36,054 nucleotides of DNA from a virus, in the IMG/VR virus record IMGVR_UViG_3300025853_000283, positions 1 to 36,054 of that record. The stretch is one strand, 5' to 3'. A program made the position numbers and the translations under genes. The notes under the pieces are model-generated. The model was not told where the DNA came from. It saw only the letters and a program-made list of their open reading frames with translations, and searched no databases. How positions within the stretch are numbered: position 1 is the stretch's first letter; each line of letters opens with the position of its first letter. Positions 22,698 to 33,164 of this stretch are shown here, one piece after another.

Positions 22698-25600
22698 ATG
22701 GAACCAAATAATCCTTACGAGGAGGTTTTAGGTAATGTTGGGGGGTTTTCTCCCGAAGACTTAAAACGAGCAGAGATCGTTGAATCTGCTGCTAATCTTA
22801 CTACTCAAAATAACCAACAAGAGCTACAAAATTCTGAGGATGGCGTCGTTGATGCTACGGCTCAAGATGACCCACAAAAGAAGCAGGAGGAACAACGAAG
22901 ACTCACTCTTAAGGATATGCAAAAAGGAGTGGAAAAAACTCTTGATCTTGCCAATCAAGGAAGGGAGTTGTTCCAATCACCTGCTGCAGGTCTTATGGAT
23001 TTTGGTATTGATTTTCTTAATGCTTTCCCGAAACGTCGGGAAATGGAAAGCATCTACCAAAAGAATAGATCAGGTCTTATACCTGTAGACAACGAAGGTA
23101 ACATTAAACGTCTACCTAAATTTAAAAATCCAATTGCTCAAGCATTCAGAGACATCGCATCGTTTGTAGTACCAAATGTATTACTTGGTCGTGGTGTCTC
23201 TTCAGCGGTTGGAGCAGCAAAATTACCAACGTTTGCAAAAGATCCATTGGTGCAACTTTTAGGTGGTACCGCTTTATCTGCTGGTGTTGGTGCTGGTGTT
23301 GATTTTACTAACATTAATAGCAAAGAAGGTGATAATCTTGGCGGTACATTGAAGAAGGCAAGCCCCGAATTATTTTGGTGGATTCCAAATAGTATCGCTA
23401 CTTTAGACTCTGATTCACCAGATATTAAACGAGCAAAGAGTGTTCAAGAAGGAGCTATTTTAGGACCTTTTACCGATCTTCTGTTGGGTGCCGCAACTAT
23501 TGTTAGGGGTGTCAAAGGGATGATGGGTATTAAAAGCAAGTTTATCCCGGAGAATGAAACTGCTAAGGCATTCTGGAAAAACCCAGCTCAACATGCAGAT
23601 AAAACTAAAACTGAGCTTGCGAAATCACCGCTTGATGTGCAGGCGTTATCCAAAGCAGAGACTGGAAATGAAATGCTAGCTCTTCTTGGTAAATCTGAAG
23701 AAGCGGTTGAGCAGTCTGCAAAAGCACGTGCTGATGCACTAGATGAACTCGGTTCATACAACAGCTACATGGATCCAACTTTAGATCAACCTATGTTGGG
23801 TGTACATGATGTCTTTGAACCAACTGAAACTGCTATTCGATCCGTCGATCCCCATGGTGTTCACGGTGCTGCTGTAGATGCCGCTCGCATCCAAAACAAC
23901 ATCGGTACTAGTTATGGTCGTTTGGGCAGCATCATTACGGAAGCAGCCCTGAAGCATGGTCTAGACGGTGACTCCATCATTCGTCGTGACTTCATCAATA
24001 TGATTAAGAAGTCACTTCAAGAAGGTGGTGACTACTCTTACAAGGGGTTGATACATGTATCAAGTAAACAGATCAAAGATGCTGGAGAAAATCTAGCCTC
24101 TGTACTTGTTGACCCACGTATGGATGTAACCAATATGCGTGCCATTTTGGAAGATTATCGAAACGAAATGGAGGGCATTAAAGTTCTTGACAAGGCTGGT
24201 TACCAAGGTGTTTTTAAAGCAATGAAGGCATACACCGATGAATACTTTAACCTTGATACCCTAAAGGCACAGGCATACCTTGCACATTCCCTTTCGGGAC
24301 AAGTAAGTGATATGGCTGAAGGTATGCGTCTAGTGGATGGTACTGATGCTGTTGAACGAGCACAAGAGCAAATCATTGATCGACTTACTTATTTGTTTGC
24401 CGAAAAGGGACTCGCTAGCAAGCTTGGTGGTAGCAACCTACGAAATATGCGGATGTGGAAGGCGGTAAAAAACGCTGATCCAAAAGACGGAAAGGCTGCC
24501 GTGGAGGCTATGCATGAGGAAGCTCGTGATGCTCTTTCTGACACCGTACGTAGAGCCCGTGATTATAGGGATACTCTCAACAACATCCGCAAGGACAACC
24601 CGGAGTTTTTGAAGCCACTGATGTTCGTTAATGAACTTACAGATGGTAATGTTGATTCAATGTATAAATTAAATAATTGGGTCGCCAATAAGTTGGGTCT
24701 TTTAAATAAAGCATTTATTGATGGTCAACCGGAGATCCCCTCGGAAGTAATGAAGGGTATCTGGGGTAACTATTACAACTCCATTCTTTCTGCTTTCGCT
24801 ACTCCATTTAAAGCAGCTTATAGTTCTGCGGCATTGCTGCTGGAAAAACCAGTTGCAGTGATTGCGGGTGCTGCAATTGGCAGGGATATGAAGACAATGC
24901 GTCGTGGTTGGTATCAATACAGTGCTGTAATGGATACCCTTTCAAAGGGTTTCAACCATATGGGATTGGTATTCCGCAAAGCTTCTGCTGATCCAAATAG
25001 TGTTCCCTATATTATTCGTGATGATATTGCTGTTAAGAATAAAGACACAATTCAAACTCTAAAAATGTATGCAAATGCTGCTGCAGAAAATGGTGAGTTT
25101 GGTCCACAAATTATGGTTGATCTTGCGGAGAACTTAAATGCATTAAGTGAGCACCCATGGCTACGCTTCAGTGTTAATGCTATGTCTGCAATGGATGGTT
25201 TTACACGAGCTGTTATTGCTAATGCAGAGGCACGGGGTAAAGCATTTGACGATATGCTGGAATCATCTGGAGGAAAGATCGACGGTGCCGTATTAAAGAA
25301 AGCATCAAACGACTATTATAACTCCATGTTTGATAGCACCGGATTTATTACCGATGAAGCTGTTGAATATGCTACACGTGAAGTAGCAATGAGTCTTGAC
25401 TCACCAGTGGTTAACGCCATGAGTGGTGCTATTGCCAGGTACCCAATGTTGAAACCATGGATGATGTTTCCTCGTACTAACGTTAACATTTTGAGTTCAT
25501 TTTGGAATCAAAGCCTGTTAAGCGCCTTTGTTGGTGACTACAATAAAATTGTAGGTCATGAAGGTAAACAGCATACTGTTGCTGAAATTAAGGAGATCCT

Positions 25601-26735
25601 TAAATCACGAGATATCCCATTCGATGATCATGCAATGCCGCGATTTAGGTCCCTGCAAGCAGAAATCAAGGGACGAGTAGCTATTGGTTTTACAGCTACA
25701 GCCATGGCTACGTTCATGTTCATGAATGATAGGTTGCGTGGTAATGGTCATTTTGACAAAGCACGCCAACAACAACGATTAAAAATGGGTTGGAAACCCA
25801 AAACTTTTAAAGCACTTGACGGTAAATGGTATAGCTATGGAGAGATTGGTCCACTTGCAGATTGGTTGGCTACAACTGCTGATGTAATGGATAATTTTGA
25901 TCTACTTAGTGTTGCTCAATTTGAAGAATTTAGACGTAAAACTGGTTTTATTCTTGGTGCAGCCTTGTTTAACCGCTCGACTCTTGCAACTTTAGAACCA
26001 CTGATGGACATTCTTTCGGGCAACCCTGTGGCATCTAACCGCTGGGCAGCAACGATGGTAAGCGGCTTCATGCCTCTCTCTGGTCAACGTAACGAGCTGG
26101 GTCGTCTTCTGTACCCAGAGCTGCGCATCATGGATCAGGAGTTTGGTGAACTGCTTCGCAATCGCAATAACTTCCTAGATGGTCTTGATCCAGCTGGTGC
26201 ACTGCCGGTTGCTTATGACTATATCGATGGAACCCCAATCAACAAACCAGAAGGATTCTTTAGCCGATTAATGCATGCATATCTACCAACCAAAGTTTAC
26301 GAGGATATTTCACCAGAACGTCAGTTTATGATTGACATTGAATATGATGCACAACCTACATTTATGAAAAGTAGTGATGGTAGTGTTAGGTACACACCCC
26401 GTCAACGAGCAGAGTTGTTTTCGTTGGTTGGTAAACATCAACATTTCCACGATAAGTTGGTTGAGATTAAACGTGATGCAGACAAACTCAAGATGGTTGA
26501 AACATTAAGGCGTGCACGTAAAAATAACCTAACCTCTGATCAAGAATCTTTAGAGGAGTTTGGTGGCATTTATAGGCGTATTGATAGAGCTCTTACGGAA
26601 GCCAAACGAATGGCAGAGGCTGAGCTTAGTGACCGTGCAGTTATTCAGCAAGAAGCTACAGACATGAGGTCGCGTGATTACACTAATCGCCAAGGTTTGT
26701 TAAACAGCGATGTGCTTGATTTAACCAACAAATAA
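22698..26735 (+). CDS. Internal virion (core) protein, gp16-like
   Basis: 1,345 residues (T7 gp16 has 1,318). Ejected protein expected to form the inner-membrane part of the DNA translocation channel. Assigned by size, order and helical content. The N-terminal 70 residues are acidic and Gln-rich, likely disordered. Hydrophobic Gly/Ala stretches occur at about residues 150-200 (FVVPNVLLGRGVSSAVGA; LGGTALSAGVGAGVDF), 260 and 700-730. A conserved-looking segment near residue 870 reads SNDYYNSMFDSTGFITDEAV. The soluble lytic transglycosylase domain that begins T7 gp16 is not visible; the wall-cutting function appears to have moved to the gp15-like protein. Confidence 0.88.
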   Translation: MEPNNPYEEVLGNVGGFSPEDLKRAEIVESAANLTTQNNQQELQNSEDGVVDATAQDDPQKKQEEQRRLTLKDMQKGVEKTLDLANQGRELFQSPAAGLMDFGIDFLNAFPKRREMESIYQKNRSGLIPVDNEGNIKRLPKFKNPIAQAFRDIASFVVPNVLLGRGVSSAVGAAKLPTFAKDPLVQLLGGTALSAGVGAGVDFTNINSKEGDNLGGTLKKASPELFWWIPNSIATLDSDSPDIKRAKSVQEGAILGPFTDLLLGAATIVRGVKGMMGIKSKFIPENETAKAFWKNPAQHADKTKTELAKSPLDVQALSKAETGNEMLALLGKSEEAVEQSAKARADALDELGSYNSYMDPTLDQPMLGVHDVFEPTETAIRSVDPHGVHGAAVDAARIQNNIGTSYGRLGSIITEAALKHGLDGDSIIRRDFINMIKKSLQEGGDYSYKGLIHVSSKQIKDAGENLASVLVDPRMDVTNMRAILEDYRNEMEGIKVLDKAGYQGVFKAMKAYTDEYFNLDTLKAQAYLAHSLSGQVSDMAEGMRLVDGTDAVERAQEQIIDRLTYLFAEKGLASKLGGSNLRNMRMWKAVKNADPKDGKAAVEAMHEEARDALSDTVRRARDYRDTLNNIRKDNPEFLKPLMFVNELTDGNVDSMYKLNNWVANKLGLLNKAFIDGQPEIPSEVMKGIWGNYYNSILSAFATPFKAAYSSAALLLEKPVAVIAGAAIGRDMKTMRRGWYQYSAVMDTLSKGFNHMGLVFRKASADPNSVPYIIRDDIAVKNKDTIQTLKMYANAAAENGEFGPQIMVDLAENLNALSEHPWLRFSVNAMSAMDGFTRAVIANAEARGKAFDDMLESSGGKIDGAVLKKASNDYYNSMFDSTGFITDEAVEYATREVAMSLDSPVVNAMSGAIARYPMLKPWMMFPRTNVNILSSFWNQSLLSAFVGDYNKIVGHEGKQHTVAEIKEILKSRDIPFDDHAMPRFRSLQAEIKGRVAIGFTATAMATFMFMNDRLRGNGHFDKARQQQRLKMGWKPKTFKALDGKWYSYGEIGPLADWLATTADVMDNFDLLSVAQFEEFRRKTGFILGAALFNRSTLATLEPLMDILSGNPVASNRWAATMVSGFMPLSGQRNELGRLLYPELRIMDQEFGELLRNRNNFLDGLDPAGALPVAYDYIDGTPINKPEGFFSRLMHAYLPTKVYEDISPERQFMIDIEYDAQPTFMKSSDGSVRYTPRQRAELFSLVGKHQHFHDKLVEIKRDADKLKMVETLRRARKNNLTSDQESLEEFGGIYRRIDRALTEAKRMAEAELSDRAVIQQEATDMRSRDYTNRQGLLNSDVLDLTNK

Positions 26736-26760
26736 TTAAACATAGACTTATTAACAAACA

Positions 26761-29700
26761 ATGAAGGATCTAATTAATCTTACTCCAGGCAATGTTGGAC
26801 CATATGATTTTTCGTTTGACATTAACGACGAAGATGATGTAAGGCTTTTGAAATCAGATGCTGGTGAAAACGACTTTCCTATTGCACCAGCAGGTGGTAC
26901 GTTTTCTGTTAATGCACCAAATAAAACTATTACGCTTTCAGCCGGCCATACATTTAGTGGTCAGTACATTATTTACAGAAACACCTCACACGACACTAGG
27001 AACACCTTCTACCCCTCTGGTGCTATTCGAGCGGATGATTTAAATAAGAACTTTGAGCAGGTAATGTATGCCGCCGAAGACAAGGTGCCACTGGTTAATC
27101 CAGTAATGGAAGACAACCTGGATATGGGTGGTCATAGGATTACCAACTTAAAAGGTACATTTACCGGACAAAATTTAGAAGATGGTGCAATCGATAGCTA
27201 TGACGACGGTGACGCCGCAAGTATTGGTTTTGTAAAACATTTCTTTTTTGACAGTGGTGCTGAGACAATCCTTCAGGGTGAGCCTTGGCCAGTCGAAAGT
27301 AATACTAAAATTGCTACTACCAAAGCTGTAGACTATCGTGTCCGTGATGAGCTGCAAAACGCTTTAAATACAAAAGTAGTACCTGATCTTGAAAGTGGTA
27401 TTACTGTTACCCCTGGTGCTACTGTTCCAGGTCAAGTTAATCCAATTACCCTTGGTCTTGCAGATGGTGGTATTGAGATTGAAAAAATCAATCCAGCTGA
27501 CATCAATACTGCAGCAGATACAGTTTATTCGGTAAACAATAATGTACCAGAGGCAACTACTGATTGGACCACTTCTGATGCTGAAATTGCAACACTAGCT
27601 GCAATTGCTAAACGTCACGATGGTTATGTCCAACAAGATGCTCCTGCTGGTACAGATTATCTCCCTGGTACCATTTGGTTAAGTGAGCAGGGTACATCTA
27701 CAGGTGCACAGGTTCAATCCGTAAATGAATTTGGTGAAAGGCTAAACAAATACTTTGCTATTTGGAACGGTCAAGAGTGGGTTGGTGTAGCAGGTGGTGG
27801 TACCTGGATTAACCAAAATCGTTTGATCTGGGTTGACGCTGGAAACGGTGACGACAGCAACGACGGTCACCGTGTGATTTCACCAATGAAGACCATCCAA
27901 GCTGCTGTTAACACGGCAGATGATGGGGATATGATCTTCGTTCAACCGGGTATTTACAGCGAATATTTACCTATTGATCTTGGTCGTAAGAAGAACGTAT
28001 CGATTATTGGTTTGTCGATGCGTAGTGTGTTCGTACATCCTAATCCTACTAATCGTTGGATTGTAGATACCGGTAGGGATATTTCAGTTAACTCTAACAA
28101 AGTGATGACAGAAGGTCCTCACGGTGGTATCGACACAACTACAAGCTCCGAGTACGAAGTTATGTTCCAGCTTGGTTCTGGTTCATTCGTTGCCAACATG
28201 ACCCTTTCGGGTATGAAGGCAAGAGGTACTCGTGGAGATGCCGATACTGATAGTTTTGCTCATAACCCCAACGATGCAAGCGAATGGCAAGGGTGGCAGG
28301 GTTGGTACTTTGCTTTCTCTCCAACTGCTGATGGTACAACTGGTAATAAAGTTAGATTTACCAAGAGTCCATACATTCAAAATGTAACTGCTTTTGCCGA
28401 TACTGGTATTGATAATACCGCGTTTGAACCACACATTACAAACCTAAATCCACAAGATAAAGGTTTTGCTGGAGACAAAACATCCGGTATGACTGGTGGT
28501 GCAATGATTGTTGACGGTAGTGTTCCTCACCAAGACTCACCACTACGATCATTCCTTACGGATGCATTTACTGTTATTTGCTTGGATGGTCCTGGTTTCT
28601 TGGTCAGGAATGAGGGTTATGCACAGCTTGTAAGTACATTTGGTCATTTCTGCCACTACCACGCTAAGTCAGAAAGTGGTGGTATGATCAACATGAGTAA
28701 TTGTACGACTGACTTTGGTCGTTATGGTTTGATTGCTGATGGTCAAAGTACTAACGCTATTTTTGAAGGTACGGTTACTACGCTTCATGAAAATACTAAG
28801 GTTATTCATGTTGCTACAACTCAAAATCCTTCAGTAGTTTGGGCTGCACGTGGGTCAACCATTCCTGTCAACCACATGGTACTTAGGTTTGGTACCACCT
28901 ATTATCCGATTAGAAGTGTTTCCAATAACACAGACGGCGGTTATAATGTAGAGCTGTACACCGAAGTTCCAAATATTCCCGGACCTGATTCTACGGTTTA
29001 CTTCTACCTACAGTCTTTGATTACTACTGGTGGTCACGTGTTTGAGTTTGCTGGTAGTGGTACTGATTATCGAGCACATCCTGATAATGGTGGACAACCA
29101 AATCCAGATAATCAAGTTATTACTAACCACCCCGGTGCAGTATATATTTCAAGTACTGATCACAACGGTAACTTTAAAGTTGGCACAGTCTTCAAGGTTA
29201 ACAGTGATGCTGAAACTACTGACGTAACCGGTACTTTTAGTGTTAGTGGTAATACTACTATTGGTGGTAATACTACTATTGGTGGTAATGCTTCCGTTGG
29301 TGGAACATTAAACGCCGCTACGCTTCAAATCAATGGTGTCGAGACAAAGGGTAGTTCAACTTTCTTTGATGAAAATGACGACATTAAAGATTCATCGCTA
29401 CCGGATGTCACAGGTTTGCCAAATGGTGCACAAGCTTATCCATCGTCAGTGACCCTCGACGCAAAAGGACGCGTAACTTCAATCAGTTCTGGTACTGAGC
29501 CAGTTACTTCAGTTAATGTGTCTGATCCAATTACGGGTGACAGTACTAGTAAAACACCCACTATTGGTGTCAAAGAGTTTGGTGCTACGGAAACTGTTGA
29601 CGGCAATCAGGTTACTATTTTAAAAGGTGTCGTTAATGCAACAGCTAATGACTCTGGTAAGTTCCTTAAAGGTGACGGTACCTGGGCTAGTCCCACACAA

Positions 29701-32322
29701 GCTTCTTTTAAAATTCAACTGGACACCAACGAATCAAATTCTAATTGGGTTGATCTAGATCTTACGGATGCGTCTACTCCGGCAAACGTAGTTGACACTG
29801 TTACTTTTAAACCTGGACAGAACATTACACTTTCTAGGCTTAATGACGAGCTGACTATTAACGCTCTCTCTGCTAATGCGAACGTACATGTTGGATCTAG
29901 CCTTGATATGCCCGCTTCACCATCTCCTGGTCAGCTTTTCTGGGATATTGAGACTGGTGAAGCATACATTTACTATAGCGAGGCTATTCCAGACCCGGAT
30001 GATCCAAACTATCCAAACGGTGCAAATATTGGTACTGATGCACAGTGGATTCAATTTGCACCACAACAACGTGGAGCTGGTAACGGTACGGTAACTAGCA
30101 TTCAAGTAACTGGTGGGACTGGTCTTAGTGTTGATAACGCTAATGCAGTAATCGCTTCTGGTACCTATGAAGTTACTCTTGATGACACTGCTGTAACACC
30201 TGATCAGTATGGCACCGCTAGCGCTGTTCCTCAATTTAGTGTGGATCAACAAGGTCGGATTACGGCAGCCTCTGATGTAAACATTGATATCAGTACGACT
30301 GCAGTATCTTCAGGTACATTCGCACCCAGTCGTATTGATCGTACTGAGACATTTACTCTTACACAAATCGAAGTACCACAAGGCACTTCAGACGGTCAAA
30401 CTCCTCCTACTTATATTGGTCCAGTCACTGTTACTTGTAACCTAGCAAATGCAAACGATAAACTTTCCGTTAATGATACGGTTTCTATTACCGGTAATAC
30501 GGGAAACGCTTCATCTAATCAAGCATTTTTAAACACTACTCATGTAGTTACAAATGTCACTTCTACGACTTTTGCGTTTGTTATTGGTACAGTTGAGGAT
30601 GAATTTCCAGCACTTGATACAGCAACCGCAAATCTAGGTACTTGTGTCAGGGATTCTAGGGTAATTGATAGTTCTCAAGTAGCCACAGGTATTCTTAATG
30701 TTGATCGTATTCCAGGTCTTCCTGGTGAAAGGTTGACATCGGGTACAATTAATGCAGATAGACTGCCTAGTAATATTGCTAAAACAAATATTGCCAATAC
30801 TGGTGAATGGGATGTAGATGAGATTCCTAGTTTGGCTGGAAATGGTAGTCTAACAAAGACTTATCTAGAATCAGTTAATGCAGACCTTACTCCCGAATTG
30901 GGAGGAAACCTAGACGTACTTTCTAACAAGATTGTTTCTTCTACTAATCGTGATATTAAACTTGAGGCTCACGGCACTGGTGCTGTAGTAATTGAAGGTT
31001 ATGTTGATGGTGCTATTACCACCTTTACACAAGCTGTTTCAATTGTACAGAGGGTTCCGAATACATATACTGTAACGGGATTATCTGGCAACATTAACGG
31101 TGTTGGAGCAGCTTTTACAGTTCAAGTTCTTTCAGGATTAGGTCCTACTTACCCTGTAAACGTTACTTTAACAAACCCTGGTAATGGATTCGTTGCAACT
31201 GAAACTATTACTATTCCTCAAGCAGAAATCGGTGGCGGCGCTGATCTTGTAATTACTGTAGACAGCGTAAGTACAGCTTCAACTAGAGGCGGTAAGCTTG
31301 TATTGGATCATAATGGTAGTAGCAATAACAACATTTCATTTGAAGCACCGACTCTTACTAAGAATATTGCTTTAACTCTTCCTAATGATATAAACACCAC
31401 CTTAGTCAACCCGGTCTTGGCTTTTGCTAATGCTCAAGTAACTAGTACTGAAAAATCTGCTGATTTAACGTTTGTTGAGCAAATTATTTATACTTCTGAT
31501 ACCTGGGATACTAGTGTCGCATTGGCTAATAGAACTGCTGGTCTAGTACCCGCAACAGGAGCTAATGACGCCAACAAATACCTGCAGAGTGACGGTACTT
31601 GGGGTGCAATACCCGCACCTCCAGATCCAATTCCTGCAGGTTCAATTCAATGGTGGCCTGGTCTTTCTGCTAACGTCCCAAGTGGATGGATCCCATGTGA
31701 TGGACGTGTATATCAGTATGCAACCAGAGTAGATGATGGGCAAGGTAATATTACTACAACTTACCTTAACGAAGCCAATACTAATCTATCACTTAAACGT
31801 CTCAGGGATGCACTAGCCTCAGGTATTTCGGAAAGTTCTGGTTGTATCTATGACAATCAACGTGATCCAAGCGCTAATACTATTAGCAGGCCTGAAGGTG
31901 ATTGGACAAGAGGTAATGTCACACCTATAGATCCACTCAACCTACCGACTTTTGATGTCTTAGAGCACTTTGCAGTACCCGATCTACGCGGTGAATTCAT
32001 CCGTGGTTTTGACGACAATCGTCAAGTTGATGAGGATTATGAGGCACGTGATTTGGGTTCGGCTCAAGCGGATCAATTCCAAGGCCACTACCACTCAGCG
32101 TCCAGCGTTAGTACCACAACCGCTACCGTTAATGGTGCAGGCCAAAATGTCCCTTCCGGTAGTAGTATCGCCGCTACGGCACAGAAGGCTGGTTCCGCAG
32201 GTACTGTGTCTACAACAACAACTGTTACTACACCATCAAGCGACGGTACTAACGGCACTGTCCGCTACGGTAATGAAACCCGTCCTCGTAACATCGCAAT
32301 GATTGCTATTATCAAACTATAA
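26761..32322 (+). CDS. Giant tail fibre, gp17-like N-terminus with beta-helix and tail-collar domains
   Basis: 1,853 residues, over three times T7 gp17 (553). Order: a T7-fibre N-terminal attachment domain (1-115) with YIIYRNTSHDTRNTFYPSGA and RADDLNKNFEQVMYAAED; a helical/linker region; from about 355 a pectin-lyase-like beta-helix opening WVDAGNGDDSNDGHRV then MKTIQAAVNTADDGDMIFV; a short GAVYISSTDHNGNFKVG segment at about 792; three GNTTIG-type hexapeptide repeats (830-847); a long Thr/Asn-rich beta region; and from about 1625 a phage tail-collar domain (PAGSIQWWPG, VPSGWIPCDGR, PDLRGEFIRGFD) ending RPRNIAMIAIIKL. It is the primary receptor-binding fibre. The collar domain is typical of T4-like short fibres, so the gene looks mosaic. 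Confidence 0.93.
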   Translation: MKDLINLTPGNVGPYDFSFDINDEDDVRLLKSDAGENDFPIAPAGGTFSVNAPNKTITLSAGHTFSGQYIIYRNTSHDTRNTFYPSGAIRADDLNKNFEQVMYAAEDKVPLVNPVMEDNLDMGGHRITNLKGTFTGQNLEDGAIDSYDDGDAASIGFVKHFFFDSGAETILQGEPWPVESNTKIATTKAVDYRVRDELQNALNTKVVPDLESGITVTPGATVPGQVNPITLGLADGGIEIEKINPADINTAADTVYSVNNNVPEATTDWTTSDAEIATLAAIAKRHDGYVQQDAPAGTDYLPGTIWLSEQGTSTGAQVQSVNEFGERLNKYFAIWNGQEWVGVAGGGTWINQNRLIWVDAGNGDDSNDGHRVISPMKTIQAAVNTADDGDMIFVQPGIYSEYLPIDLGRKKNVSIIGLSMRSVFVHPNPTNRWIVDTGRDISVNSNKVMTEGPHGGIDTTTSSEYEVMFQLGSGSFVANMTLSGMKARGTRGDADTDSFAHNPNDASEWQGWQGWYFAFSPTADGTTGNKVRFTKSPYIQNVTAFADTGIDNTAFEPHITNLNPQDKGFAGDKTSGMTGGAMIVDGSVPHQDSPLRSFLTDAFTVICLDGPGFLVRNEGYAQLVSTFGHFCHYHAKSESGGMINMSNCTTDFGRYGLIADGQSTNAIFEGTVTTLHENTKVIHVATTQNPSVVWAARGSTIPVNHMVLRFGTTYYPIRSVSNNTDGGYNVELYTEVPNIPGPDSTVYFYLQSLITTGGHVFEFAGSGTDYRAHPDNGGQPNPDNQVITNHPGAVYISSTDHNGNFKVGTVFKVNSDAETTDVTGTFSVSGNTTIGGNTTIGGNASVGGTLNAATLQINGVETKGSSTFFDENDDIKDSSLPDVTGLPNGAQAYPSSVTLDAKGRVTSISSGTEPVTSVNVSDPITGDSTSKTPTIGVKEFGATETVDGNQVTILKGVVNATANDSGKFLKGDGTWASPTQASFKIQLDTNESNSNWVDLDLTDASTPANVVDTVTFKPGQNITLSRLNDELTINALSANANVHVGSSLDMPASPSPGQLFWDIETGEAYIYYSEAIPDPDDPNYPNGANIGTDAQWIQFAPQQRGAGNGTVTSIQVTGGTGLSVDNANAVIASGTYEVTLDDTAVTPDQYGTASAVPQFSVDQQGRITAASDVNIDISTTAVSSGTFAPSRIDRTETFTLTQIEVPQGTSDGQTPPTYIGPVTVTCNLANANDKLSVNDTVSITGNTGNASSNQAFLNTTHVVTNVTSTTFAFVIGTVEDEFPALDTATANLGTCVRDSRVIDSSQVATGILNVDRIPGLPGERLTSGTINADRLPSNIAKTNIANTGEWDVDEIPSLAGNGSLTKTYLESVNADLTPELGGNLDVLSNKIVSSTNRDIKLEAHGTGAVVIEGYVDGAITTFTQAVSIVQRVPNTYTVTGLSGNINGVGAAFTVQVLSGLGPTYPVNVTLTNPGNGFVATETITIPQAEIGGGADLVITVDSVSTASTRGGKLVLDHNGSSNNNISFEAPTLTKNIALTLPNDINTTLVNPVLAFANAQVTSTEKSADLTFVEQIIYTSDTWDTSVALANRTAGLVPATGANDANKYLQSDGTWGAIPAPPDPIPAGSIQWWPGLSANVPSGWIPCDGRVYQYATRVDDGQGNITTTYLNEANTNLSLKRLRDALASGISESSGCIYDNQRDPSANTISRPEGDWTRGNVTPIDPLNLPTFDVLEHFAVPDLRGEFIRGFDDNRQVDEDYEARDLGSAQADQFQGHYHSASSVSTTTATVNGAGQNVPSGSSIAATAQKAGSAGTVSTTTTVTTPSSDGTNGTVRYGNETRPRNIAMIAIIKL
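29248..29301 (+). repeat. Three tandem 18-base repeats in the tail fibre gene
   Basis: Two identical units of GGTAATACTACTATTGGT (29248-29265 and 29266-29283) and a diverged third (29284-29301) encode GNTTIG, GNTTIG and GNASVG. Such hexapeptide units form beta-rolls or short rods in fibres; the near-identity of the DNA suggests recent slippage expansion. Confidence 0.85.
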
Positions 32323-32324
32323 CT

Positions 32325-33161
32325 ATGACACTTAATTTTCCAACAAGTATTTATACCAACGATGATGCAGAGACTGCTCTTGGTCCTAATACAGTATTAA
32401 CTCCTACTGATGGAGACACCATTACTATCGGTAGTTATGGCTATACGTTTGATGACGACAGGGTTGATAGTAACGGTCGTTGGGTATTGAATAGTGGCTC
32501 CACCTACTCTTTAACGGGTGGGGCCACCTACACCTGGGACTTGTATAAGTGGAAAGCATCGAACATTCCAGATAGTTCAAATGTTGTTCAAACCACTAGT
32601 ACCCCAAACTCTGGTGATGTTTTAACGTACAATAATGGCGTTGTTTGGCAGGCACCTGCCGGTGGTATTAGTTTAACTGACTTAAGTGTAGGAGCTGAAG
32701 GTACAGCGTCTGGTGATGGTGAAGTCGCTTACAACGACACTACTGGTGTGTTTACTTATACACCGCCTGAAATTGCTAGTAAAACTGTTCCCACTGGTGA
32801 CTTAGTTGGCACCTCTGACGCTCAAACGTTGTCAAGCAAAACGCTAAGTAAGCCAATTGACAGCCGTACCCAGTACGCAGTTAGTGGCAGTACAACTGCA
32901 AACAAGGATTGGAACAATATTGAGGAATATGATTGCTCTAGCATGACGCAATTGACTTTAAACTTTACCAATACCAACTGGGTCAGCGGGCGCAACGTTT
33001 TATTTGTACTTACCAACCTTACTTCTAGTTTTACACTTGTTGTCCAAAATGCTTCTTGGTTTGGCGGTTCTGCTCCTACGCTACCAACAAGCGGCACGGT
33101 TGCCTTTGAAGTCTTTAAAGTTGGAAGCACAACCTATGCAGCTTATATTGGGAGCGTGTAA
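32325..33161 (+). CDS. Tail fibre-like protein
   Basis: 278 residues, Thr/Ser/Gly/Asn-rich and beta-structured, right after the main fibre gene. Recognisable fibre phrases: GDTITIGSYGYTFDDDR, SGDVLTYNNGVVWQAPAGG, then GEVAYNDTTGVFTYTPPE and VGTSDAQTLSSKTLSKPI, all common in structural proteins of marine cyanophages, including T4-like ones. No catalytic motif is visible. It may be a secondary fibre or an attachment subunit on which the LamG protein sits. It begins 2 bases after the fibre stop and ends 3 bases before the next ATG. No T7 counterpart. Confidence 0.75.
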   Translation: MTLNFPTSIYTNDDAETALGPNTVLTPTDGDTITIGSYGYTFDDDRVDSNGRWVLNSGSTYSLTGGATYTWDLYKWKASNIPDSSNVVQTTSTPNSGDVLTYNNGVVWQAPAGGISLTDLSVGAEGTASGDGEVAYNDTTGVFTYTPPEIASKTVPTGDLVGTSDAQTLSSKTLSKPIDSRTQYAVSGSTTANKDWNNIEEYDCSSMTQLTLNFTNTNWVSGRNVLFVLTNLTSSFTLVVQNASWFGGSAPTLPTSGTVAFEVFKVGSTTYAAYIGSV

Positions 33162-33164
33162 TAC

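Noticed and set aside
29248-29301. CRISPR-like array
   Set aside because: The 18-base repeats are directly adjacent, in frame and encode GNTTIG units of a fibre; there are no spacers.
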